From positions 1 to 24,832 of the IMG/VR virus record IMGVR_UViG_3300020183_000434: DNA of 24,832 nucleotides; one strand, written 5' to 3'. The notes under the pieces were generated by a model that made no database searches, had not been told where the DNA came from, and was given only the letters and a program-made list of their open reading frames with translations. A program made the position numbers and the translations under genes. Position 1 is the first letter of the stretch; each line of letters opens with the position of its first letter. Origin of the DNA: a virus. Below are positions 7,064-16,600 of the stretch, one piece after another.

Positions 7064-7071
7064 TATTTATA
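7064..7071 (+). promoter_or_regulatory. TATTTATA element upstream of the tail tube gene
   Basis: TATTTATAAATAAAAAATAA starts at 7064; the octamer ends 32 nt before the ATG at 7104, the same spacing as for the sheath gene. The 107-bp spacer from 6997 holds nothing else that I recognise. Confidence 0.55.
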
Positions 7072-7103
7072 AATAAAAAATAAAAATTTAAACACAATAA
7101 GAA

Positions 7104-7592
7104 ATGGCTGATTTACTAATGAAAATGCCCCTAACGTATGAACCTAAAAAGAAAAACAGGTTTATATTAACATTCCCTTCGCCTCTTGGGATTAACTCTT
7201 GGTATGTTACAAGTACTACAAGACCAAAAATAAAAATCGGTGAGGTTGAGATTCCGTTTTTGAACACATCAACATATGTTGCTGGAAGATTCAATTGGGA
7301 ATCCATGGACGTGACTTTTTTAGACCCTATTGGTCCTTCTGCTGCACAAGCACTTATGGAATGGGTTCGTTTACATGCTGAATCAATCACTGGTCGTATG
7401 GGTTATGCCGCTGGTTATAAAAGAGACCTTACTCTAGAAATGTTAGATCCAACAGGAGTTGCTGTTGAGAAGTGGATTTTACAAGGTGTATTTTTAACAG
7501 GAGTTGATATGGATTCATTAGATTATAGTGATGAAAAAATAGTAACAGTTAAGGCAACTCTAAGACCTGATAGATGTATATTAGTTTACTAA
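7104..7592 (+). CDS. Tail tube protein, T4 gp19-like
   Basis: 162 residues, nearly identical in length to T4 gp19 (163). Family features: an N-terminal strand pattern with KKNRFILTFPSPLGINSWYV (residues about 16-35), TSTTRPKIKIGEVEIPFLN, then the conserved FNWESMDVTFLDPIGPSAA, and a C-terminal half with RDLTLEMLDPTGVAVEKWIL and DEKIVTVKATLRPDRCIL. The protein forms stacked hexameric rings that make the inner tube for DNA passage, wrapped by the sheath. The gene is followed by an intrinsic terminator and preceded by a TATTTATA element, so it can form its own high-level transcript, as fits a protein needed in over a hundred copies per virion. The start choice is supported by the MADLLMKMPLTYEP context and by length. 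Confidence 0.93.
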   Translation: MADLLMKMPLTYEPKKKNRFILTFPSPLGINSWYVTSTTRPKIKIGEVEIPFLNTSTYVAGRFNWESMDVTFLDPIGPSAAQALMEWVRLHAESITGRMGYAAGYKRDLTLEMLDPTGVAVEKWILQGVFLTGVDMDSLDYSDEKIVTVKATLRPDRCILVY

Positions 7593-7617
7593 TTTAAATT
7601 TATTAAATATTTTAAAG

Positions 7618-7644
7618 AACCTCACTAACAAAGTGGGGTTTTTT
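7618..7644 (+). terminator. Rho-independent terminator after the tail tube gene
   Basis: A stem of AACCTCACT with AGTGGGGTT (9 pairs, one T-G) around a 5-nt loop is followed by a run of six T (7639-7644), then GTTT. It is 25 nt after the tube stop and is the clearest terminator in the window. It separates the sheath/tube block from the gp26-like/tape measure block. Confidence 0.85.
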
Positions 7645-7687
7645 GTTTACATAAAATACAATCATATTATTTTTAAAATAAAAAACT

Positions 7688-8440
7688 ATGGATAATACTG
7701 CAGCATATGGACAAATGGATTTTAGTCTACCTCACGATGTAATTAAACTACCTAGTAAAGGTAAGTTTTATAGAAATAAAAAAGAATCATTAAAGGTTGG
7801 GTATTTAACCGCGGAAGACGAGAATATTTTATTATCCGCAAACATTGGAACGGACGGAATTATCTCAAGACTTTTAAGACAGAAAATTTATGAACCTAAT
7901 TTCGACATAAATGAATTAATCGACGCTGACATCCAAGCGATATTAGTATTTTTAAGGAATACTTCTTTTGGTCCTGAATATAATTTTAGCATGATCGATC
8001 CGGCAACAGGTAAAGAATTTGAGGGTTCTATTATATTAGATGCTGTTGATTATGTTCCAGCAATGCACGAACCAAATGAAAGTGGATTTTTTACAACAAC
8101 ATTACCAAAAAGTGGTCATAAGGTTGTTTGTAAATTAATGAATATGGGAGATCAGAATGAATTAGAAAAAATCATTCAAACTTACCCGAAAGGATTTATT
8201 GCTCCTGTTGCGACTAAAAGATTAGAAAAACAAATTATTTCTATAGACGATAACGAACAAAGAGATTACGTTAGTAAAATCATACCTCAGCTACCTATCG
8301 CCGACTCCAAATTTTTAAGAAAATTTTTGAACGAGTGTGAACCAAAAGTTGACCTAAAAAGACAAATTGTAGCCCCGTCAGGAGAAAAGGTAACTTTGAA
8401 TGTTGCCTTTGGGGCGGAATTTTTTCGTCCTTTCTTCTAA
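7688..8440 (+). CDS. Baseplate hub/assembly protein, T4 gp26-like
   Basis: 250 residues. The N-terminus has the family hallmark LPSKGKFY (residues about 21-28), followed by the segment YLTAEDENILLS and the helix-rich IGTDGIISRLLRQKI, then DADIQAILVFLRNTSFGPEY. The middle has a beta-rich part (SMIDPATGKEFEG; TLPKSGHKVVCKLMNMGDQ) and the C-terminal part has YVSKIIPQLPIADSKFLRKF. This is the layout of the T4-type gp26 family, involved in assembling the central baseplate hub. It lies upstream of the tape measure, as gene 26 lies upstream of 51 and 29 in T4. The gene ends with GAEFFRPFF and TAA, but the +1 frame is open through this end and beyond (see 8400-8579). The start ATG follows a terminator; I see no clear TATTTATA element, only ATTATTTTTAAAATA. 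Confidence 0.72.
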   Translation: MDNTAAYGQMDFSLPHDVIKLPSKGKFYRNKKESLKVGYLTAEDENILLSANIGTDGIISRLLRQKIYEPNFDINELIDADIQAILVFLRNTSFGPEYNFSMIDPATGKEFEGSIILDAVDYVPAMHEPNESGFFTTTLPKSGHKVVCKLMNMGDQNELEKIIQTYPKGFIAPVATKRLEKQIISIDDNEQRDYVSKIIPQLPIADSKFLRKFLNECEPKVDLKRQIVAPSGEKVTLNVAFGAEFFRPFF

Positions 8441-8579
8441 TTATCAAAAAATACTTTTAGACGAATTTTATTATTTAGTTAAACACGGTAATTTTTCTTA
8501 CCGCGATTTATTAAAAATGCCAACCTATGAAAGAAAATACTTCATAGACAAACTAATAAAAGAGTACCAAAAAAAATAA
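8400..8579 (+). CDS. Overlapping +1-frame ORF, gp51-like position (own start or frameshift product)
   Basis: A 59-codon frame from ATG at 8400 to TAA at 8577-8579, overlapping the last 41 nt of the gp26-like gene in the +1 frame. The protein is clearly non-random: FYYLVKHGNFSYRDLLKMPT followed by YERKYFIDKLIKEYQKK, like the small helical domains (xxYHGxFxYxxVxxMPxxxRxFYxxxL) found next to gp26-type proteins. Its place between gp26-like and tape measure genes matches T4 gene 51, a hub assembly factor. The first residues MLPLGRNFF are simply the other frame of the gp26-like end, so the natural product may instead be a 296-aa fusion made by +1 slippage at TTT TTT CGT (8420-8428). Both readings stand; I favour expression of this segment either way. 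Confidence 0.65.
   Translation: MLPLGRNFFVLSSNYQKILLDEFYYLVKHGNFSYRDLLKMPTYERKYFIDKLIKEYQKK
8420..8428 (+). promoter_or_regulatory. Candidate +1 ribosomal frameshift site TTT TTT CGT
   Basis: In the gp26-like frame codons 245-247 are TTT TTT CGT. A tRNA-Phe on the second TTT can slip forward to TTC with full pairing, while the next codon CGT is uncommon here (Arg is mostly AGA). The arrangement UUU CGU is the same as in the known +1 site of influenza A PA-X. Slippage would give a 296-aa protein that continues with VLSSNYQKILLDEFYYLV. No stimulatory structure was examined. Confidence 0.35.
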
Positions 8580-8588
8580 TTTATAATC

Positions 8589-8596
8589 TATTTATA
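8589..8596 (+). promoter_or_regulatory. TATTTATA element upstream of the tape measure gene
   Basis: TATTTATATAAAAAAATATT starts at 8589; the octamer ends 15 nt before the ATG at 8612, within the 32-nt spacer after the +1-frame ORF. Confidence 0.48.
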
Positions 8597-8611
8597 TAAA
8601 AAAATATTATT

Positions 8612-10594
8612 ATGTGGTTATGGACAACAACAACAACCGCCGAATTTGGTGAAGAAGAGGGATTTGGTAATTTTAAAAAGAATTTTGAAGCGGCAGTAAG
8701 GGGATCATTGAATGTTAATTTGTTTAGAACGTTTTTTGTAGATTTAAACAAAGAAGCAACTAAATTACAAAGAGAACTTGCCGGTGGTATACAAGGTTAT
8801 GGGGTCAAACTTGAAAAACAAATCTATGGAATTATGAAGAGTAATTTAGATTTAGGTTTAACTATGGATGAAATTGTGGGATACGCAAGTGCTTGGGCTG
8901 ATGAAACGGGTAGAATCCCTTCTTTACAGGATAATGTTATTAGTAATATGAAAGCGTTATCGACAATGACTGGATTAGGAGTAAAAGAACTCACAAAGTA
9001 TGTTGCAGAATTTGATAAAGTTGGTATGGGTCAAGACCAAGCACAAAAAGGTTTGGTGAAAATTTCTGCAACCGCTAAAGGTTTTGGTTTAAATGCTAAA
9101 GCACTAACTGCAGATGTAATGAAAAACATTGAAAAAACAAACACGTATCAATTTAAAGGTGGTGTAGAAGGACTAACTAAAATGGCTGCAAGGGCAAGAC
9201 AGTTAGGTATTGATTTTGAAAAAGTTATGGCTATTGGTGAAGACGCATTAGATCCCGATAGGGCTATTGAAATGGCATCAGGAATGCAAATGTTAGGTGG
9301 ACAAGTAGGTGCACTTGGTGACCCATTTAAATTATTATACATGGCACAAAATGATTTAGGTGCGTTACAAGATGAGTTTATAAAAGTAACCGCCGCGTCT
9401 GCTGAATACAACAAAGAAACGGGAGAATTCAAAATCGGAACTCAACAAATGTACAGATTGAAAGCCATGGCCAAAGAACTTGGTATATCATATGAAGAGA
9501 TTTCTAGATCTGCAATTAAAGCGAGGAAAGAACAAGAAGTGATGAGTGAAGTTAATTTCGCTGCCGGCACTTCAGAAGAAGACAAACAACTTTTAGCCTC
9601 AATGGCTGAAAAGAAAAATGGTGAATGGATGGTCAAACTTCCAGGTACGGATGATTGGGTAAAAGTTCAAGAAGCGGCAAACGACCAAATGGATAAAATA
9701 AAGGCAATGCAAGCTGATATGAATAAAACAGATGTTGACTTACTCAAAGAACTTGGAACAACGGCAAAAAATCAATTATCTTTATCGGAACAACAAGTTA
9801 TAGAACTGAGAAAAGTTACGACTGCTAGTATTTTTGGTAAACCAGGTCAGACCGAAATTGACAAAAGGGGATTTGATCCGGCAACAGATTTACAGACCTA
9901 TGGTAACGTTACTCAAACTTATATTACACAAATTGGACTCACTACCGAAACTTTACGAGAATTACAACCAACATTAGAAACCGTTATGGGTACGTTTATT
10001 GAAGGTTTAGGTAAAGCAAATGCTGCGTTATTGTCATATGTTAAAGATGCTGATGGTCTTTCAGAAACCATACGAAAATGGGAAGAAAGAATGACGGTAA
10101 CCGGTACACCACCAATAACTATAGAACCTGACAATCAAAATGATGACGTATTCATACCGTCTAGTTTTAAAGGTAAAAATATAGTAAAAGGAGATTTTGG
10201 TCAATTCACAACAAACCCAAAAGATGATTTTTTAGCCGCCCCTAATATTGGTGAATTTTTAAATGACGCTCAAGGTGCTTTTTCCATATTAAATAATATG
10301 GGGAATATGGATACTGCAAAATTAGGAAATCTACAAGATTTATTAACTAAGAATGTAAATTTAGATCAACTTTCAAAAGTGGTTAATGTGAACACTACCT
10401 CAACTAATGAAGTAAAAGGGGATGTCGGAGTTAATGGTGAAGTAAAATTAAAAATAGAAGGACTTAATGGTTCTTTAGCAAATATATTAGAATCAGACCC
10501 CAACTTTCAAAGAATGTTTAAAGAAAATGTTATGAACATTGTTAATGAAAGATTAAGTAAATCTTATAGTGAAAAGATGGGAAATCTTCAATAA
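8612..10594 (+). CDS. Tail tape measure protein, T4 gp29-like
   Basis: 660 residues, mostly helical, with little sign of membrane segments. Residues about 25-75 hold a coiled region (VDLNKEATKLQRELAGGIQG). Residues about 90-230 have the tape-measure pattern seen in TP901-type proteins: repeated short helices with Gly turns (VKELTKYVAEFDKVGMGQDQ, KISATAKGFGLNAKALTADV, LTKMAARARQLGIDFEKVMA). The C-terminal part is Asn/Asp/Gly rich with strand-like VKGDVGVNGEVKLKIEGLNG. Position after gp26-like and before the giant baseplate proteins fits T4 gene 29. T4 gp29 has 590 residues for a tail of about 100 nm, so a tail of similar or slightly greater length is expected. The product lies inside the tube and sets its length. 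The N-terminus MWLWTTTTTAEFGEEEG is unusual; the next Met is far inside, so this start is kept. Confidence 0.78.
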   Translation: MWLWTTTTTAEFGEEEGFGNFKKNFEAAVRGSLNVNLFRTFFVDLNKEATKLQRELAGGIQGYGVKLEKQIYGIMKSNLDLGLTMDEIVGYASAWADETGRIPSLQDNVISNMKALSTMTGLGVKELTKYVAEFDKVGMGQDQAQKGLVKISATAKGFGLNAKALTADVMKNIEKTNTYQFKGGVEGLTKMAARARQLGIDFEKVMAIGEDALDPDRAIEMASGMQMLGGQVGALGDPFKLLYMAQNDLGALQDEFIKVTAASAEYNKETGEFKIGTQQMYRLKAMAKELGISYEEISRSAIKARKEQEVMSEVNFAAGTSEEDKQLLASMAEKKNGEWMVKLPGTDDWVKVQEAANDQMDKIKAMQADMNKTDVDLLKELGTTAKNQLSLSEQQVIELRKVTTASIFGKPGQTEIDKRGFDPATDLQTYGNVTQTYITQIGLTTETLRELQPTLETVMGTFIEGLGKANAALLSYVKDADGLSETIRKWEERMTVTGTPPITIEPDNQNDDVFIPSSFKGKNIVKGDFGQFTTNPKDDFLAAPNIGEFLNDAQGAFSILNNMGNMDTAKLGNLQDLLTKNVNLDQLSKVVNVNTTSTNEVKGDVGVNGEVKLKIEGLNGSLANILESDPNFQRMFKENVMNIVNERLSKSYSEKMGNLQ

Positions 10595-10610
10595 AAATAA
10601 CTTTTTGTTC

Positions 10611-10618
10611 TATTTATA
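10611..10618 (+). promoter_or_regulatory. TATTTATA element upstream of the 2280-aa gene
   Basis: TATTTATAAAAAAACAAAAT starts at 10611; the octamer ends 20 nt before the ATG at 10639. Confidence 0.5.
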
Positions 10619-10638
10619 AAAAAACAAAATAATATAGA

Positions 10639-13600
10639 ATGGAAAGTCTATTATCATTTGACGCAACTGAGAATTTTAGAAAAAAACTTTTATCTATAAA
10701 TTTACCTCCTTACAAAATAAAAAACGGTGGTAGTTTTGAAGATAGAATTAAAACAAGTGAGTTAGTGCTTGTTAATTATAGTGTCAGCGATTCACCACCT
10801 ATTGAAGAAGTTGGTGAGCAACAAGAAAGAATTTTAATAACTAAAAATCAGTTCGGACCTAACGAACAATCTTACGGGGATAGTGTCGATATTAATCAAG
10901 ATTTAAATTTCAAATCACCTGAAGGTAATTACAATCTTTCAAAAACAATACAAAGTCAATTGGAAACAGACGGTAATTTTCAAGAAACATTACTTTATAT
11001 AAAAAACATTTACGTACCTACAGTTGATGGTAGAGGCTACGGAGTTTCAAGATATGATATTAATAATGATATACAAAAAGGTAATAAAAACGATGTGTAT
11101 GACATTACTGATACATTTAACAATGAACTTGAACAAGTAGGTAATCAACAAGAAATATTATTAAAAACAAAAAATACGTATTTTCCTGGCGGTTCCGATT
11201 ATGGAGACACGTCTTATGATATAAATGACGACGAAGTAATCGATACGACAGGGTTTGGTAATTATTTACAAAGAGGTTTAGATCCTTTTTGGGTAAGTAA
11301 TAATAATGTTTCGGTGGTTGGATCCTTAGAATTTTTTGATAATACAATCAAAAACAAGTTTAGACTAATTGCACCAAATGGTGTGGAATACGAAATTAAT
11401 AACGACAATGAAGGTTTATTCACAACACCAGGTAATGGGTTATTTGTTTATGATGAGTCAACACAATCACAACAAGTTATTGAATCAAACGCGTTGTCTA
11501 TTAAAGGAAACCAACAAGAAGCAATACTATATACAACAAATATTTATAAACCTGTTGCTACAGGATTTGGTTTACAATTTTATGGAAATGTTAATTGGGA
11601 TGTTAATTATGATATTGTAAATACAATAACAACTGGTTTTGGTGAGTATGACGATAGAGCTGGAGATATAAATTGGATTAACCAAAATTATGTCACAACA
11701 AAAGGTAATGAACAAGAAAACATCTATTATCAAATAAACCTTTGGAAACCACAACTACAAGGTAATGATTTTTATGGATCTACAAGATATGATATTTGGA
11801 ACGCAACTTACAATGAATTAACACAAGGTGGCGTAAATTACGATCAAACGGCATCCAATCTATCTTGGATTGAAACAAATTATGTGTCAATAAAAGCACA
11901 ACAAAAATTATTATTTGATTTAGCACCATTAAATATATACACACCAAACGGATACGGAGGAGTTAATTGGGAAATCAATAACAACATAGTTAATAGTTTA
12001 ACAACAGGTTCAGGAAATTATAATGAAGTTGCAGGTAATGAACAATGGATAGAATCAAACGCATTATCAAACATCGCTAGTCCTGCTAGAGGTGACCAAT
12101 ATAATGCCAACCAATACAAACCAACATCATACGGAGGAACAAATTATGATATAAATTATGACTTACAAGGAGGTAGAGAATCATTTTCTACTCAAGTTGA
12201 TGGTGAATACGACAAATCAACGGACGCTCAAGGAAGTTTATTAGAAACAGTATTTGGTAAAAATAAAGCAATTGAAGCATATAATACTAATTTATATAAA
12301 CCTGAAGATAATCAAAATGGTTACGGATCAACACAGTATGATGTTTTAGATAATGAAAAGATTGAAAACTTGAATAATCCTAGTAGTTACGACAAAGGTG
12401 AATATGATGCATATAATCAAAATGTTGCAAACAATAGTAATTTAGAAATTACAGCCGAATCTGAACTAGATGATGCGTATGTTAAAAATAAATACGTTCC
12501 TGAAAATAATTACGGAAATCCTGAGTTAGTTGAAGTAGACGACTTACCTACAATTTTATTAAATCAACCATATTCAAATGATACGGGAGTAACACCAAGA
12601 ACATTTATATCGTCGTTTTATACACCTTATGCAATACTAATACAAAACGACCCACAAGGCGATTCTGGAAAAATTAGTCAAGACTCTTCTTTAGCGTCAT
12701 TTGCTGCCGAAAGACTAAAAAAAGAATTTGCTTACAGAGTAACTGCCGAGTTAATTCAGCAAACACTTGATAGGGTTAATTTTTTAGACACGTCATTTAC
12801 CCAACCAGATGGATTTAATTCTACACAATTATCGGTAAAACCAAACACAGATCCTTTTGATATACTTGGTATGGCTACTGGTAATATTCCATTATTTGAA
12901 AGAAATTGGAGTATAAGTGTTCCTGATTTAATAATCGGTAAAACTTTAAATTTTGCTGCTAAGTTAGCAGGACTTTACTCGCCTTACTCTTTTATACCTG
13001 GTGAATATTTTGATTACCCTAATGAAAGGTTTTTAACACAAGTAACGGATAATCCTGTTAGTGCTTTATTTACGAAACCTTTAACAAATGCTTGGAATAG
13101 TATAACAACTTTGAATATAAAAACAGCTTCTGAACTTTTTTTAGCAAATACAGGTTCAGGAACACAAAAAGAATTATTCACACAACTTAAATATAATACT
13201 TATAGACCTGACTATAAATTAAACTCATTTAGAGATCCTAATGTTTTTGCACCTGACCCTAATTTTTATATTGGTAAAAGAAATACATTTATAGAAGGTT
13301 TAGTACCTGAAAAAGAATTACCTAAATTAGGTTTCAGAAATAGAGTTGAAATGAACGTCTATGGTTCAGGAGAATTTGCTAGATTATTTGAAGGTGATTT
13401 ATATGAAAGAATTAAATTTGGAGTCGAATCAATAAATGATTTTGATGGTGGAGATATACAAGGTGGATTTACTTGGGGGGATAACTTCGGTAATACAAAG
13501 CCTAGTATCGGTAAAAAAGTGGGACCTGGTGGTGTTGAATATAAGAGTGTAAGTTTCGACACTAAATCAAACTCATTTCGAGACGCACTTAAAAAAAACA

Positions 13601-16600
13601 TATCAGGTAAATTAGAGAAAGATTTTACTAAAGGGTCAATATTAGATTTTACACAAAGAATCGTTGAGGTTGCAAATGATATTGGAAATGACGATAAAAG
13701 ACAAAGACACGTAGGTACTGCAATAAATCAGATTTCAAAAGTATTTAACGACGGTTACACAGAAATGACTAAAGGATCAAGAGTTGTTAAATGGAGAACC
13801 AAAAATTCAATAGACAAATCAACAAAAGCTGGAGGAGTACCTGAAGGTTTAGAATATTGTAGAGTGTGGACTAAAGACGATCCTTATTTAACTTATGGTA
13901 ATCTACAAAAAACATCAGGTAATATTAGAAAATATAAAAGTTCAGTTTTTGATAACACTTACAACTTAAACATTGGACCTATGAGAAATAGTACCAATGG
14001 AGATTCAACAAACATATTTCCTGGTGGAGTAAAAAAATACATGATATCATTAGAGAATTTGGCATGGAGAACATCGAACAGACCTGGTTTAACATATGAG
14101 GATTTGGCCCTTTGTGAAAGAGGACCTAATGATGGTAGAATAATGTGGTTTCCACCATATGATGTCTCATTTGATGAAAGTGTTAGTACTGACTGGAACT
14201 CGAATGCGTTTTTAGGAAGAACAGAACCAATTTATACATATACAAATACAAAAAGAAGTGGAAAATTAAGTTTCAAAATTGTGGTAGACCATCCATGTAT
14301 ATTAGATAAATTAGTGTCAGAAGAACTTAAGAACGTTGAAGAGTCTAAATTTACGAGAATTATTGATTCATTTTTTGCTGGTTGTTTAGAATACGACCCT
14401 TATGAGTTGGCAAGTAGATATACTTATTTTACTTTAAAAGACATACAAGATGTTTTAGTGGCAACACAAGGAGAGCCACAAGTTATAAAAAAATTAATTC
14501 CTGAAGTTATAACAACCCCCAACATTATATCAGAAGAAATAGTTGAAGAACCAAAAGAAGTTTTAAAAGAAGAGGGTGACAAAACAAATATAGAGGATTT
14601 TAATACATTCAAAGAAGATAAACCCGTTTTTTATTACGAACAAGGCAAACCACGATATAGTGATGATGGAAAAAACACTGATAGGACAGTAAAAAGTGCT
14701 TTCACATCATACGACATTTATTATGCTCAATATTTAGAAACAGACTTTAATGTATCTTTAGCTAGTACACCGCAAATACCGGAACCGAAGGATGGAGGAG
14801 GTAAACCGTGGAATAATAACCCTAAAACTAATATCGAAGAGTTTTATGTTAGGAAGGCAAAAAATTTAAATGGGGACACTTCAAATAAATTAGGTGTTTA
14901 TCCACCAAAAAGTAATCTACTTTTAAGGAAATTTATTAATACAGATGATACGTTAAGACAAAGTGCAGACTTTTATAAAAATTATATTGATATAAGTGAA
15001 AACTCAATAAGACAATTTTTCAGTTCTGCTAGAGAGTCCTATTCCAAAGTTGGAGAGTTTCTTCAAAAAACTTTAGATTGGTTGGACGGAGGAAACACTC
15101 TTAGTTGGAATTTTAAGGCAACTTGTTCTGCTGCCTATCATAAAGTAGATTATAATGTTAATTTATCATATAGAAGAGTTAGTTCTTTTGTTCAATATAT
15201 GGAAAAATACGACGTAACATCTGCTAGTGGTAAAAAATTAAAAGACTTTTTTTCTTATGACCACACAAAAGGGACTTGCGACACAGAAAAACCATTAACT
15301 TTTAAACTAACTTTTGCTGGATTTAATGAAATTACCCAGCAAGGTAAATTTGCGGGAGTTGATTGTAGTAGACCTTTTGCTAGAACTGCATTAAGCGATT
15401 CAGGAAGTGATTACCCTGAAAACAGATATTCAATAAACGGAGCAGCTTGTAGAAAAATTACAATTGATGAAATTGTACCGATACCTAAAAAAACCGAACC
15501 AGTACAAACTCCACCAAATGTTGATGAAACAGGACCTGACCCAAAAGATAATAACCCAAAAAGTGGTGAAGCAAAACCAGAACCGAAGTTTGTTGAGGAA
15601 GTGGTTTATCCCGAACCAAAATATAATGGAACAATAAAAAAAGAATTAACAGGAAAATTAGTTAGAAAGTTGTTATGTGAATGTGATTATTTTGAAATGT
15701 TAAATAATGAATCACCCATGATTTATAATGGTCTGAAAGAAAAATTAAAATACTTTCACCCCGCATTTCACGCAATAACACCTGAAGGATTAAATAAAAG
15801 ATTGGTATTTTTACAACAATGTATGAGACCTGGAGATACAATACCAACAGTTGTTGAAACAGGGGCTAATACCACAACTCTTTTATATAAAGACGCATTT
15901 AATAGCGCATTTGGCGCACCACCTGTATGTGTTTTAAGGGTTGGTGATTTTTGGCATACAAAAGTTATTATCGATTCATTATCTATTACTTACCCTAAAG
16001 ATGGTCAATGGGATATAAACCCTGAAGGTATCGGTTTACAACCCATGATTGCTGAAGTTTCAATTAATTTTAACTTTATTGGTGGTCATGGTTTAGATAA
16101 ACCAATACAACAATTACAAAATGCTCTCTCATTTAATTTTTATGCAAACACTGAAATGTACGATGAAAGGGCAACACAAACAGAAATCATAAAAGGAAAC
16201 TACGATAAAGAGGCAATAGATAGGATTTTAAATGAGGTAGGTATTAATGACAGAAAAGATAGACAAAATGAAAATGATTTTGGAGTCCCTTTTGGAACAA
16301 TAGTAGAAAGAGTTTTAGACATTCCAAATAATTCAATAAAAGGAACAATTAACTATAAAGAAAACATTAATAAATTTACAAAAATATATAGAGAATACAA
16401 CGCATTGGTTGAAAATGAACTTAGAAACATTACTAAACTATACGGCATTGGAATAAGTGCCCTATTTTCAGACTCTAGAAAATATTCAACAGGTAATATT
16501 GGTGGAATAAATAATAGTTTTTTATTTGGTGCTTCTACAAAAATTTCACAAAATATTAAAGAACTTGAAAAAGGGGCTATAAAAGATGTTGCAGATGATT

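Noticed and set aside
6997-7103. Possible small RNA or terminator after the HAD gene
   Set aside because: Only AT-rich sequence with A runs; no stable GC-containing stem found.
7088-7390. 100-codon minus-strand frame opposite the tail tube gene
   Set aside because: Lies inside a well-identified tail tube gene; the translation has no domain pattern and no upstream element.
9148-9432. 94-codon minus-strand frame opposite the tape measure gene
   Set aside because: Shadow frame; no family pattern, no promoter-like element and fully inside a convincing gene.
10810-12525. CRISPR-like or recent tandem DNA repeats
   Set aside because: The repetition is in the protein pattern; DNA copies differ widely and there are no equal spacers.
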